The notes under the pieces were generated by a model. The model was not told where the DNA came from, did no database searches, and saw only the letters and a list, made by a program, of their open reading frames with translations. From Telmatactis stephensoni (lineage: Eukaryota; Cnidaria; Anthozoa; Actiniaria; Isophelliidae), in NCBI GenBank assembly GCA_029948255.1, contig JALIZF010001829.1, forward strand, positions 635,001 through 699,000: a DNA stretch of 64,000 nt, read 5' to 3'. The position numbers and the translations under genes are program-made. Shown here one piece after another: positions 52,401 to 62,400 of this stretch. Numbering within the stretch: the first letter of the stretch is position 1; each line of letters starts with the position of its first letter.

Positions 52401-55400
52401 GCGGGACGCGTAGTTTTGCACTCGGTGGTAATATTTGATCATTCAAAATGACTATTAAATTTCCCTAAAAAAAGCTTTACAGGCTATCGGTCCAATCTTT
52501 CTGTTTAAATTTGATGACAATAAAAATATATCGCTTTAAAGATGACTCCATCTGGACTGATTCAATAATCTTGCATGCATAGATCGCAACCACCACAGGA
52601 GGCCGAACTAATCACTATAACTCGATGTTAATCCAATCCACGAGTTATATACACCACTGGCGGTTTGATTCTTAGTTTGCTTTTCTCATGCTCTACATCT
52701 CCCATCGTGTTTATATCTGAGACACGCGCGGCCGTTTTATATTGCTTAAATAAATAACCATAGCAGTTCCATCCTCGAGAATAGCCCACAGACACCAGAA
52801 AAATCATGTAACTGCAGGTCCAAGCCTAATTGCCCTTTGAGCGGAAAATGTTTAACAGAAAATATTATCTACCAAGGCACGGTCAAAAGCGCCATGGGAA
52901 AAGAAACGTACATCGGGCTCACAGGAAACCAATTTCAAACAAGATTTAGCAAACACACGGCCACTTTTAGAGATAAAAGCAAAAGGGATTCAAGCTCCCA
53001 TGTAGATCGCCATGAGTTTGTTAGTCTGTACCGCACCTGGAGAGAGAGGACCGTTGGTCGAAACAGCACAGTCGTGCAAATAAAGCAAACTCAATATCAT
53101 CGTTGTGAGTCTTACTTTACTTCTAAATCAATCAATTAATCAATCACTCAATGAATCAACGAACGAACGAACGAACGAATGAACGAGCGAATGAATGAAT
53201 GAATAAATGAAACCGACAGAAATTTCTGACCCTGATGCGCCTCTAGTCCACCTTTACGGAAGGGATAAATACCGAGAAGTGAGGCTTTTAGCCATATACA
53301 TCCCGAGGGCCGTAGGCCCGAGGGATGTATATGGATAAAAGCCGAGCTTCGAGGTATTTATCTGCCTTATTATATGATTGAGGAGGTTTTCACACAAAAG
53401 CGATTCAAAAATACAATCACTAATTAGATCATTGTTACCGAATTCCCAGAAGGAAACCTTAAACAATTGTTGTTCAATTCTATTCAGAGAAACACTAACG
53501 AACTTCATGATAACACACAAAAGATTTTTTTGTTGAGAAGATTCCATCAGTTAGCGCAGTAGTATAGTGGTTATAAGCGGGTATAGGAGTGCAGAAGGTC
53601 TCGGGTTCGAATCTTTGTCATTTATTAAAGACTTTTTTTCCACCAAAAATCGCTACTTAGTATATTTCTAAGAAAATTTCTAAGTCTTGATGTCCACACA
53701 TAAATCATCTAAGGAAGTATGGGACAAATTATAAATTCAAGTGATGTATCTAGATAAACCCCGGGAATTAGAGTGATTGTCATAAACCCGTGAAACAAAT
53801 TTTAGCTATTAATGTGTAATAATCAAATTCAAACAATAGAAAACAAAGGCTTTAGAGTTTCGTAGTGATTAATAAGCTAAGTTTTATTTCACGGGTTTAT
53901 GAAAACCACTCTATAAATTCAAGTGATTTATACAGATACATCCCGGAGAAGCTCTATATAAAACCCTTGAATATATAATCATCGTGAATTTAGTGATATA
54001 AAGTCCTAGAGTGATTTTCATTTGACCGTGAAAGATTAGTCAAACTAATAGCTGGTAGTAGACTCTAAAGCCATTGTTTTCTTTTGTTTCTTATCAACTA
54101 CTACAAGCTAAATAGTCATTTTTCGTTTACGGTCAAATGAAAATCACTCTATGAATAACAAAGAAAACAGACTCAATCATATAATAAGTGGCTTTACGGC
54201 CTTTGTATTAATACCTTAGGCCTTGTTTAGACTAGAATGTTTGACTGGGGTTCAACCTAAGTTACACACGTTCAAGCAATTTTCATTAATTAGCGGTCAT
54301 TTAATACAACCCAGGTTAACACTTTAATTAGTCTAAACACCTGTCCTGAGTGAAGTACTAAGCAGAGAAAGTCCCTATACAACATGGATGTATCCCAACT
54401 CACTAACTATATACCTGGACGATCCAGAGATCCGTGACAAGGAGCTGTTTCTTGGTGTTCTATATATTAAAAAACATTTTTAATTGATATTTGTTCCAAG
54501 TTCAAAGTAATACTATAATCAGCGTCACCGATGAAAAGAGAAAATTACTGCTTTTATGACCTATCTCCTCACATTGACTTTGTCGAATTATGACAACAAT
54601 TATGGCTTACCAGTTCAACCAGTTTGCTTAATCGTAAACTGAAGGATATTTTGATGGGCGTTCTTGGATCTTGGACAGGACGTACTGTTTTGTCATAACG
54701 ATTGGGATTAAACAGTCGATCCCTTAGTTTCTTCTCGTAAGTCCCATTTATTGACATTACTTTATCTACGGGAACAAAGAATATGTAGTCACTCATATAG
54801 CAAAATATTGAAAACTTTTATACTGCATTCAAATATCGTCATCGTCATCGTAGGCTGGCCACTGTACAATACGCCTACACCGTTGAGTGAGAGCTCATGG
54901 ATAGTTGGAATCTTTCGAGAAAGGTTCAATTATTGTGCCGAGGGTTATCGGATTAACTTGTGCAATTAATTTGTGCAACTTGTACAATTCCAGACATCAC
55001 CTTACGCAAAACTGTTTCGCTGTCCATAAGTACCGTCTTCCGCATCTGACTTACTACTAGTCCAGACCCAGGCCTCTTTTTACCCTGCTCCGCTTCGGTA
55101 AAACAGAGTCCAGAAGAACTTGCATGCGCATGCGTTACATGAATCAATCAGACACCGTAAAATTTTGGTGTGACTTGGTTACAAAGCTCTCGTTGAAATT
55201 TATCTGAATTAAATCCGCTATATGGGGCTCATTTTGAAAACGAATTCATCGAAGCAGTTAAGTATGTCTTCACTTGTACGAAGCACAAGTTTTTACCCAA
55301 ATTGGAGCAAATCCAAGCCCTGTGTGACTTATCAAAAGGCCTTGTAACCAGGTCACACCAAAATTTTACGGTGTCTGATTGGTTCATGTAACGCATGCGC

Positions 55401-56468
55401 ATGCAAGTTCTTCTGGACTCTGTTTTACCGAAGCGGAGCGGGGTAAAAAGAGGCCTGGGTCTGGACTAACTTACTACTCGCTGGACACTGCTATCATCCC
55501 TAATCATTTTGTTGACTACACTTGTCAGTTTCGCATTCCCTCCCGTACATCTAATTACCAGTGGCACCATACTAATTTCATAACCTGATTAGCTTCGCGA
55601 AAACCTTCTTGTAAATATTTTCTTTTGGAGGCACGCGATATCACATATCCATATTTTATTATTCTTTTTCCTCCAAGGTCAAGTCTGGCAGCCATTGGCG
55701 CAGCCCATCGCAAAGAGGACATTTACAAGCAATGTCGTCTTTTCACAGTAAAACCCCAGTGAATGCGTTTACATGATCGAATTCAGTGTATGGAGGAAAA
55801 ACTGTCAATTGTCAGACGGAAATGTACGTGTCTGTATCGCCGACCCAAATGGCTGAAGCGAGCAAATTTTCGCTTGTGATAAGATAAAGTCGTTGCAGTC
55901 TAATGGCAAAAAAGTAATCGAAGTTATTTGATTGGTGTACGAGTTAATATATAAGATGGAACAAATCGTGCATCAAATGTCAACATGATTTATCACCTCA
56001 TTTCTTAAAATAATTTCTTTTCCGTTTATTTAGTCTGTATTTTCAATCGGTTTTATCAGGCGATCAGAAAAATAACCCACATTGTCGGTTATTACTTTGT
56101 AAATTACTTTTCGCCATCGAAAGTACTTCATATAAAAATAAATCTGGAATTCTGGGATTAAAAACGCAGAGGTCTTCTAACAAGAAGATATACTTAAACG
56201 TAGCTTTAGGATTTCGCCACGGGAATATAAATGCAGATGAATCGGGTTGTGTAGAATTTTCCCCTAATAATCAAATAATGTATTAGGAAAACGTCTTGAT
56301 AGCAAATCCAGCTGTTTGATTCGTACAACTGAGTGTTGGGCTAGCCGGATTGTCGAGAAGTCTTTAGATTGTCGAGAAGTCTTTCTTGACAAACTGAACA
56401 AACAGACAAACAATCGTACCTGTTAGTAGCATCATCCAAAGAGCGAAAAGAAGAGTTTTTATCTGCAT
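46152..56468 (-). CDS. Cys-loop ligand-gated ion channel subunit, nicotinic acetylcholine receptor alpha-like
   Basis: Exons in transcript order: 56420-56468 (signal peptide, TLLFALWMMLLT), 54611-54765, 47622-47731, 47243-47478, 46152-46834. The found junctions agree in phase, except that the 54611 and 47622 exons do not abut: the family normally has about 15 more residues between LVEL and KWLNPFLKW, so a short exon in 47732-54610 is missing here. Seen: RYDKTVRPV and RLSKLVEL near the N-terminus; a loop A region with RMWVPD; a 13-residue Cys-loop containing FPFDSQ; vicinal cysteines YACCEHPF in loop C, typical of alpha subunits; TM1-TM3 with GERVGL before TM2, whose Glu at -1' predicts cation selectivity; a roughly 90-residue cytoplasmic loop; and TM4 ending LGILLSRD. 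The neurotransmitter is inferred, not shown. Confidence 0.9.
48700..48900 (+). repeat. Dispersed repeat with CAGCGGAGGTGCG core, copy 2 of 3
   Basis: GGTGGCTCGACTGGGTTTTG, CGCACCTCCGCTGTTTGATC, CAGCAAGTCTAGGGATGGTT and TTAAATCATTATGATCAGAG are shared with 59135-59290. It lies in the large receptor intron. Confidence 0.65.
48969..49127. repeat. Palindromic MITE, about 159 bp
   Basis: Arms CACCGAATGCCAATATGGCG and CGCCATATTTGCATTCGGTG with GGACGCCAT and CTCACTAGCCTC inverted blocks; loop about 30 bp. Confidence 0.75.
49348..49450 (+). repeat. (TCAA)n microsatellite
   Basis: About 100 bp of CAAT tetramers. It lies at the 3' side of the minus-strand GIY-YIG fragment and may be that element's tail. 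Confidence 0.95.
49480..49915 (-). pseudogene. GIY-YIG endonuclease fragment of a Penelope-like element (inverted arm 1)
   Basis: Minus-strand reading: a Cys-rich CNCRSKPNC start, SGKCLTVNIIYQGTVK, then GKETYIGLTGNQFQTRFSKH and HVDRHEIVSLYRT. This is the GIY-YIG fold (IYQ and YIG strands, then the Arg and His region). It is 5' truncated and not attached to a reverse transcriptase. It is a near-identical inverted copy of 52715-53140. Confidence 0.7.
49895..50110. repeat. Inverted repeat, AAACCCCTTCTGG ends
   Basis: Arms AATAAACCCCTTCTGGCGGC and GAGCCAGAAGGGGTTTATTT with TATATCGAAGGATA and GAGATGGTCC blocks; loop about 60 bp. It overlaps the edge of the GIY-YIG fragment. Confidence 0.7.
50551..50695 (+). 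mobile_element. 5'-truncated SINE (3' end of the 57428 family)
   Basis: Contains CAACATGTAAGTCGAGTGAT, GTAGAGGTAGTGTGTGAGAG, AGTACAGTGTCCCCCAATTA and the end GGACACTTAAATAAACAG, matching 58960-59090. Confidence 0.75.
51060..52410. repeat. Inverted repeat pair around about 1.1 kb
   Basis: The left block at 51085-51110 (AATCCCAATCGAGACAGCTG, CTTGGCCC) is inverted at 52255-52292 (GGGCCAAGCAGCTGTCTCGA). Both outer areas also have TAGTCTGGC(T/G)GGACGCGTA, at 51172 and 52394. Probably remains of one or two related elements; the interior shows no gene. Confidence 0.45.
51331..51420 (-). mobile_element. tRNA-like SINE head
   Basis: Minus strand: CGATGGTCGAGGCTTTCCAA then a B-box-like AGAGTTCGAGTCTC. 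There is no anticodon arm in proper register, so SINE rather than tRNA. An A-rich, T-rich low-complexity run lies at its 3' side (51255-51325). Confidence 0.4.
52465..52665 (+). mobile_element. Retroelement-like dispersed repeat, second copy (see 4495)
   Basis: Shares ordered blocks with 4495-4795 and runs into the GIY-YIG fragment at 52715, which suggests that both belong to one element type. Confidence 0.45.
52715..53140 (+). pseudogene. GIY-YIG endonuclease fragment of a Penelope-like element (inverted arm 2)
   Basis: Plus-strand frame with SGKCLTENIIYQGTVK, GKETYIGLTGNQFQTRFSKH, HVDRHEFVSLYRTW, then a 3' UTR ending CGTTGTGAGTCTTACTTTAC and a degenerate AATC/AACG tail (53128-53212). An extra A before the Cys-rich start shifts the frame compared with the 49480 copy. 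Confidence 0.7.
53262..53372. repeat. Palindrome, GATAAATACC ends
   Basis: Near-symmetric sequence around CCGAGGGCCGTAGGCCCGAG, with ATATACATCCC and GGGATGTATAT arms. Hairpin MITE-like. Confidence 0.65.
53551..53640 (+). mobile_element. tRNA-headed SINE fragment, related to 23990
   Basis: GCAGTAGTATAGTGGTTATA (A-box region) and GGTCTCGGGTTCGAATC (B box), without a proper acceptor stem. Confidence 0.55.
53769..53913. mobile_element. MITE with TAGAGTGATTTTCAT ends, copy 1
   Basis: Inverted ends TAGAGTGATTGTCATAAACC and GGTTTATGAAAACCACTCTA. Outside, the two flanks themselves resemble each other over about 40 bp (ATAAATTCAAGTGAT). Confidence 0.7.
54007..54152. mobile_element. MITE with TAGAGTGATTTTCAT ends, copy 2
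   Basis: Inverted ends TAGAGTGATTTTCATTTGAC and GTCAAATGAAAATCACTCTA. It shares outer ends and a GCTTTAGAGT/ACTCTAAAGC interior block with the copy at 53769, about 90 bp away. Confidence 0.7.
55058..55468. mobile_element. Mutator-like MITE, 411 bp, 9-bp target duplication
   Basis: Inverted ends TAGTCCAGACCCAGGCCTCT, more than 100 bp long (CTTGCATGCGCATGCGTTAC, GGTGTCTGATTG inside). Exact ACTTACTAC at 55049-55057 and 55469-55477. It lies in receptor intron 1. The TAGTC start is shared with the element at 33041. Confidence 0.88.
55469..56419. other. Receptor intron 1 remainder, no feature seen
   Basis: AT-rich; no exon, SINE or clear inverted repeat recognised. Confidence 0.35.
56420..56468 (-). 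CDS. Receptor gene exon 1: start codon and signal peptide
   Basis: ATG at 56466-56468 followed by a hydrophobic run (TLLFALWMMLLT) and a GT donor after a lone G. The G joins AT at the start of exon 54611-54765 to give Asp, in frame with the ligand-binding domain. The match in phase and secretory character support this start over the in-frame Met at 54796. Confidence 0.75.
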
Positions 56469-57427
56469 TTCTATTCAACGGCTGCAACATATATTGTCAC
56501 CTACTTCTGTCGCATCTTTCAAAAACTTGAAAATGAGTGTCGCTGACTGTTTGGATAATAACACTGAAATAAAGGCTTAAACTACGTCAGAGATTCATTT
56601 GAGCACCAACAGACACTTTGCCTCTGTATACCTATTATATACCAATTTAAATGCATGAAAAAAAAACTCCCCTGGATTTTGAGTTTTCATCCGTTAATTA
56701 TCATCTAAACTACACTATGGTATTGTTTATTCAGTTGATTTCTCTCCAGTTGAATTTCTTCTAATCATTGGTCGACAGAGTAATTGAGAAAGGCTCGAGG
56801 CTTAAATTATTGATTACTAGTAATCGTTTTCTTCATAACCTTTTTGTTTCTGAAAATGGTTGGAAGATGTGGTTTTCAGTATTCTGTTCGCTCAGTTTCA
56901 TAATTCAAATCCAGAAAACTTGTAAATGTATATAAAATCATATAATAAGCTGTGAAGCAGATTAAAAAGTACTTCAAAATTGACTTCAGTTGTGTAATCA
57001 TATCAAATACAATTTTCCTGTCGATATTTTAAAGGTGTCATTAGAACAGGTTATGGTTATGCCACATTACTCTTGGTGCGATCAGTAATAACAAATGAAG
57101 GACAAAAAATATTTCTCGGCTTTTAAAAAATCGTTTTTTCATTCAAGTATTCACCAGTAATTGTATGGATAACATTTACTTCTGACACTATATGACAAAA
57201 CACAACTACTTGATTTAGGTCCAAAGTGGCAAACCCACATTTATATATTCACACGCGCATGCGTGTAACCATGGATACTATTACACAAGGGCAGTTTTAA
57301 ATATGATTCAAGAAAGCAATTCAAAAGGAAAGCAACATTGTTATAACTTTCTACCGTGGTGACATTAAAAAAATCACTTTTGTTCCAGCTATACTATTTT
57401 AACAAAAAAAAAAAGACTGGAATGTAT
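56469..57427. other. 5' flank of the receptor gene
   Basis: Expected promoter region. No convincing core motif and no coding sequence recognised. Confidence 0.35.
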
Positions 57428-59100
57428 GGGTGGTATGGTTGGCCGAGTGGTTAGAGCGCTGGCCTTTCACCGCTATGGTCCGGGTTCGAATCCCAGCTCG
57501 AGCGCCTGGATCATATGTGAATTAGCATGTATACAATTTGTCTACGCATGTCTGTGTTTATGGTTTGAAATCCATTTCTGATCGAATGCAAGAAATGTTT
57601 TGTTGACATGGAACATTTCGTTGGCGATCTCGTTCTTCAAAATTATGTTCAACTAACAAAATAGTGAGATATAAGCAGTCTACCTACCGCTAGTGCGCTG
57701 TGGATAATGATTTAAATCGAAGGCACCCCAGATTGGAAAATATCACGCGTCAAAGTCAGTATAAAGTGGCAAGAAGGACCAGAACTCCGCACTTTTGAGT
57801 TATATTGTGGACGCTAAATTTATATATAAGGTGCATTAAGCAGTGGAAGTCATCATTACCAACATATTACTGTGTAAATTGGAACCGATAAGGAAATTTT
57901 AGACTTGAGCGATCGTTGAATAATTAACCATCAGTTACCGGAATGTCGTACTTTTAAGCGCGAAATTTTTCCAAAATGTTACATCTCCCACAGCGCCCCC
58001 CAGCAAATTGTTCAATAATTGGCTTTTTTCATGTTTCTTACCTCAATGCAAAACTGAGCTTTTTTGATCAAAACTCGTGGTCCCTCGACATGATTTCAAG
58101 CAGTGTTTACAACATGGTTCAGGCCTTGTTCCCATTGTGATAAATTTCACCAAAACCCAATTAATCAACTATAATAATGACCTATTTCGATATGCCGGAA
58201 GACATACAGGTTATTCCGTATGAAACAACTTTATATAACTTAATCAAAGAGTGATAAATAGCTCGCTGAACATTTGCATTTTGTCTCGGGCAGAAACATG
58301 CTTGAAAACACGTTCATAAATTAAAATGCTTCAGATCACATGTAGGGACCACGAGTTTCGACCAAAAAAGCTCAGTTTTGTAGGTGAGAAACATGAAAAA
58401 AGCCAAATATTAAATAAGTTTGGTGGGGGCGCTGTCTAAGATTTTGAAAAATTTTGAAAACGAATTGCAAGAATTTCGCGCGAAAAAGTACGACATTCCG
58501 GTAAGCATGGTTCATATTCAACGATCGCTGAAGTCTAAAATTTCCTTATCGGATCAAATTCACACAGTAACATATATAAACTTAGCTCCCACAATATAAC
58601 TCGAAAGTGCTGAGTTCTGGTCCTTCTTACCACTTTATACTGACTTTGACGCGTGATATTTTCCAATCTGGGGTGCCTTCGATTTAAATCATTATCCACA
58701 GCGCACTAGCGGTAGGAAGACTGCTTATATCTCACTATTTTGTTAGTTGAACATAATTTTGAAGAACGAGATCGCCAACGAAATGTTCCATGTCAACAAA
58801 ACATTTCTTGCATTCGATATGAATTAAATTCGAAACCAAAAACACTGACATGCGCAGACAAATTGCATACATGCTATGTGAATTGAGTTTGTTTGAGGTG
58901 TTATTCTCTACCATGCCACGAGGGTTTTTCTCCGGGTCCTCCGGTTTTTCCTCCCTCAGCAAAAATCAACATGTGAGTTGGGTGATTATTTGCAGTGTAC
59001 AGGTAGTGTGTGTGTGAGAGAGTACAGTGTCCCCCAATTATAGTGCGCAAGTGCTAGAAGATTTGGACACTTAAATAAACAGTTATTTTTTATTTTTTTA
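57428..59100 (+). mobile_element. tRNA-derived SINE interrupted by a Mutator-like element
   Basis: Head 57428-57523: GGTTGGCCGAGTGGTTAGAG and GGTCCGGGTTCGAATCCCAG. The body resumes at 58885 with GAGTTTGTTTGAGG, GAGGGTTTTTCTCCGGGTCC, CGGTTTTTCCTCCCTCAGC and ends GGACACTTAAATAAACAG. Removing the insert restores continuity with the SINE at 34834. Confidence 0.85.
57524..58875. mobile_element. Mutator-like foldback element, 1352 bp, 9-bp target duplication
   Basis: Inverted arms of about 450 bp starting AGCATGTATACAATTTGTCT. Inside the arms are shared GAACGAGATCGCCAACGAAA, GGTGCCTTCGATTTAAATCA and TTGACGCGTGATATTTTCCA. Exact ATGTGAATT at 57515-57523 and 58876-58884. The central part, about 58000-58440, is also partly symmetric. 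No transposase. Confidence 0.9.
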
Positions 59101-59134
59101 TCTTTTAATGTAAGGCATGACATGTTTTGGGCTT

Positions 59135-59290
59135 ATTGAAGGTGGCTCGACTGAGTTTTGTTTGCGGCGCACCTCCGCTGTGTTTGATCGCACCTTATTT
59201 CAAAAAAAAAAAGTCACAGCAAGTCTAGGGATAGTTTCAAGTTTCTTTGACGCTTAAATCATTATGATCGGAGCTACCAATAATTGATAG
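59135..59290 (+). repeat. Dispersed repeat with CAGCGGAGGTGCG core, copy 3 of 3
   Basis: Contains GGTGGCTCGACTGAGTTTTG, CGCACCTCCGCTG, CAGCAAGTCTAGGGATAGTT, TTAAATCATTATGATCGGAG. Confidence 0.65.
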
Positions 59291-59299
59291 TGAGTTTGT

Positions 59300-59460
59300 T
59301 GAGTTTAATTAATTTTTAATATATGTATTTTTTTATATATATTTTTAGAAATTTTAAATATTTTATCTTGTAGTTTTTATATTATGTTGCAGGACCCTAC
59401 TGAAAATCGCTTTGCGAGTAGGCCTCCTGGATAAATTTATCATTATTATTATTATTATTG
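59300..59460 (+). mobile_element. LINE 3' end with (ATT)n tail
   Basis: Ends CGCTTTGCGAGTAGGCCTCC then TGGATAAATTTATC and (ATT)n at 59440-59459. This is the form of a 5'-truncated CR1/L2-like 3' UTR; no coding part is present. Confidence 0.6.
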
Positions 59461-59699
59461 CAGTACAAACATATGCATGCTAAATAGATAAAGCAAGATA
59501 GGGCGTATCACGTAACCTATCTGCATAACAGGAAAAATACATTTACAAATTAAATTCTACATTATAAATATTTAAAAAGAGTACGATATGAGTCTACATG
59601 CATGGTAATTATTAAGAAGACGCATTGTTCCTTTAAAATGTCTATTAAAAAATTCGTTACTAACAGTTTTAATTGTAATAATACTAAGATGTGATTATT

Positions 59700-60020
59700 T
59701 CGAATGTCTTGGCAACGTTCAGTGTGCAGCTCAAAACAGCTTTCTGCATTCTCATCAGAATTTCTCTGTGTCTTGGTCCAAAGATGTTTCTCATCTCAAT
59801 TTCTAGCTCCTTGGACCAGCCTCCAAGTACATGCATGAAGCTTGCATGATGACATTCAATTGTATGATCTTGTACCCTGGGTGTTGTTTTGTCAGCTCCA
59901 GTCGTAGTGGTCCATACTTCTTGTCTGTGTCTTTCTTGATGCGATTATCTAACCACGGACAACTCATCTCAACCATGAGTACTTTCTTGCTAGCTTGTGA
60001 TCAACGAAGCGCGCATCCAT
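59700..60020 (-). pseudogene. Retrotransposon reverse transcriptase C-terminal fragment
   Basis: Minus-strand translation begins with [32 protein letters not shown] and continues with stops to text resembling LQKAVLSCTLNVAKTF. This resembles the conserved C-terminal tail of non-LTR (R2/NeSL-like) elements found in cnidarians. Degenerate, with several stops. Confidence 0.55.
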
Positions 60021-60806
60021 TATTATTATTATTGACTCTTTATTGAAATTTTTTGTGTTTGGTTTTCCAACTTTTGTCAGACATAAATTTCAATCGCACC
60101 TTTTTACATCAAAACCTTGTCTGATTTCTGAGAAATTTGCAGCCATTTAATTGTGTTCAAGCCTTGAACTTTGCACTGATGATGATTTTTCTGGGAATTA
60201 GATCAAATAATTTGAGATATCAGACGATTTTTAAAAGTAGCTTTATGAGAAAAATTGGTCATAAATCCAAATATCTAAGGTGAATTTATATCCTATTTCA
60301 TTAATCCAGTACAAAGGCATAGCGGAGGACTACATACAAAATGTATCACGCCAATTTAATCCGTAGAAGTTGCGATACAAAATTTGCGCTGTTTGTTACG
60401 ACGCAAAATTATGTTGTCACAACTACCGCCAAAATCTCAACAAAATTTCAAAAACAGCAAGAACTATATCTACTGTAAGAAAGACAAATACCTATTGTAA
60501 CTTGTGAACAAAATATGGAGACACCAGAAGCTAAACGCCAATGTTATCCCCAAGCAAACTTGGGGAGTAATTTTTGTGACCACGAGGTGAACGTTGCGAA
60601 TTTGCATTACCTCGACTTCTACAAATTCTGTCGAATTGTTTCGTGAAATTTTATAAGTATGGGATAGAACAAGATGTTAGCATACCTGCTGCCAAGTGTC
60701 GTTGTCTTTGCTGCACTAGGTATAATTCAGTAAGCGTTCAAAAGTGAGCAACTACATCGAGTCGATGTTTGAGCTGCCAAGGTAAAACCCTCATGGTTTG
60801 TTAGTA
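60020..60806. other. Intergenic, no gene seen
   Basis: Starts with a short (ATT)n run at 60018-60033, then AT-rich DNA. No exon recognised. Confidence 0.35.
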
Positions 60807-61171
60807 GGGACCTTAAGCAACCACGACGACGACGGCAGGGAAAACGGGACGTCAAAACGTATTCAAGCGCAATATTCGCTGCAATTTTTTTCGCTTATTT
60901 AATTTGAATTGCCATTCAGCCCAGAGTTTTGAAATGAAAGAAAATGAAAGAGAGAGTTTCTGGGCGAACGGAAAATAAACTGGTTTGCGTCCTCAAGTTC
61001 CCGTTCTCTACAGAGCGTGAAATCTGGACTTTTCACGTTGTAGGTTTGCAGAAGACGGTTGATTTCTTTACACCTATGCTCACTTGCACGTGCAGTTATT
61101 GTATTTTGTAATTAAGGCCATTGTCTTATGCCGTCGTCGTCCTCGTTGCCGTCTTCGTTGCTTAAGGTCCC
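60807..61171. mobile_element. MITE with GGGACCTTAAGCAAC ends, TA flanks
   Basis: Inverted ends GGGACCTTAAGCAACCACGA and TCGTTGCTTAAGGTCCC with ACGACGACGGC blocks; TA at 60805-60806 and 61172-61173. 365 bp, non-coding. Confidence 0.75.
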
Positions 61172-61175
61172 TAAT

Positions 61176-61330
61176 TTATTCAAAACAACACCTTAATATC
61201 TGTTGCAAAATTCCACAGGGGATCTAGACTCAGAAGCAATTGTATTCAGAGAACTACTGTCTTTATTCACAAAAGTCTAGATCCCGTGTAGAATTTTGCA
61301 ACAGATAGTAAGGTGTTGTTTTGAATAAAT
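61176..61330. repeat. Hairpin MITE, 155 bp
   Basis: Arms TTATTCAAAACAACACCTTA and TAAGGTGTTGTTTTGAATAA, plus ATCTGTTGCAAAATTC and GATCTAGAC inverted blocks. It begins two bases after the previous MITE. Confidence 0.75.
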
Positions 61331-62108
61331 GAACGCCAGAAATAGAAAGAGCACCTCGATATTAGTAAAAGTTCAAATTTTCAGCTCATAAGATGTAATA
61401 CAGGAGAAATGACAGTAAAGTTAAGATGGGATATTTTCTTAAGATTCGTTTGGAAAACAAGCTCGTATGTGTAATGCCTCCTCTCTGTAGATCCAAGTGA
61501 TAGAAGAATCGCGATTTTGAGACTGCATTATCGGTTTATAATGACGGCTAGTTGGGAGAAAATATATTCGGTATTGGTGGAGTCGCGCAGCGATGGATAC
61601 CTGCGGATACAGCGGATACCTGTAACGGAGGGAGGGGGCGTCTAGAGCTAGGCAAACAGCTGTTCAACGTTATTGCATTTGTGACGTCACATCCGTTATC
61701 AACATATGGAGAAAACTTGCGAAAAGTAGTTTTAAAAAGTAAATCTGTAAAATATTCACATTTTGACTGGAATCTGTTTTGAAACTGATGACCTTATAAG
61801 GAGAACTTTGTCTTTAACTTTTATTTTTTTGACTTTTTCGACTTTTCTTACCATAAATCAACATAACTATTTACATATAACATTAAACATATCTAAAAGG
61901 TAAAGGATGCTTAGAATAACTTTGAAGCTAATCTAGCTAAGCACCCACATATATTATTAAAACAGGTATACAGCAGGTAGAAAGGATGAGAGGAATATAA
62001 GACAAACACATGCACACAGACAAAGAGAAAAAAGTATTACAATATAAGAAGATACCAGCTGAAAACTCTGAATATATTTTAGTGTTGTTTAGAGGAATGA
62101 ATTATTGT
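61331..62108. other. Intergenic; includes probable LINE 3' UTR
   Basis: About 61830-62108 is likely the 3' UTR of the LINE fragment that follows on the minus strand. The remainder has no recognised feature. Confidence 0.35.
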
Positions 62109-62400
62109 TTAGTGATATGACTCTAATACAAATGATTTAACTTTAGATTTGAAAGATTTTGGAGAACGTTTTTTCAAATCTTCATCTAGTGTATTCCAAG
62201 TAGTGATGGCTGAAAAATGTATGTTGAATTTACCATAATTTGTTCTAACAGAGTTTATATAGTAGGACTGCCTTGAAGCCAGCCTTGTATTGTGTTGGTG
62301 TACAGAAGTGACAGACTTGATTGAAGTAATTTTCAAAAGCTTTTGGCAGAAGGTTGTTATGATATTCATGACACCGACAAATAAAACATTATGGTAGTAA
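62109..62400 (-). pseudogene. LINE reverse transcriptase C-terminal fragment
   Basis: An open minus-strand frame ending in TGA at 62109 with HQHNTRLASRQSYYINSVRT and NYGKFNIHFSAITTWNTLDE, then KSFKSKVKSF. The HNTRxxxxxxY...RTNYGK..xxxxWN.L motif is the standard extreme C-terminus of CR1/Jockey-like LINE ORF2. It is 5' truncated near 62400. It keeps its frame, suggesting recent insertion. Confidence 0.75.

Noticed and set aside
57428..57510. A functional tRNA gene
   Set aside because: The same head occurs with the same SINE body at 34834; it is a SINE head.
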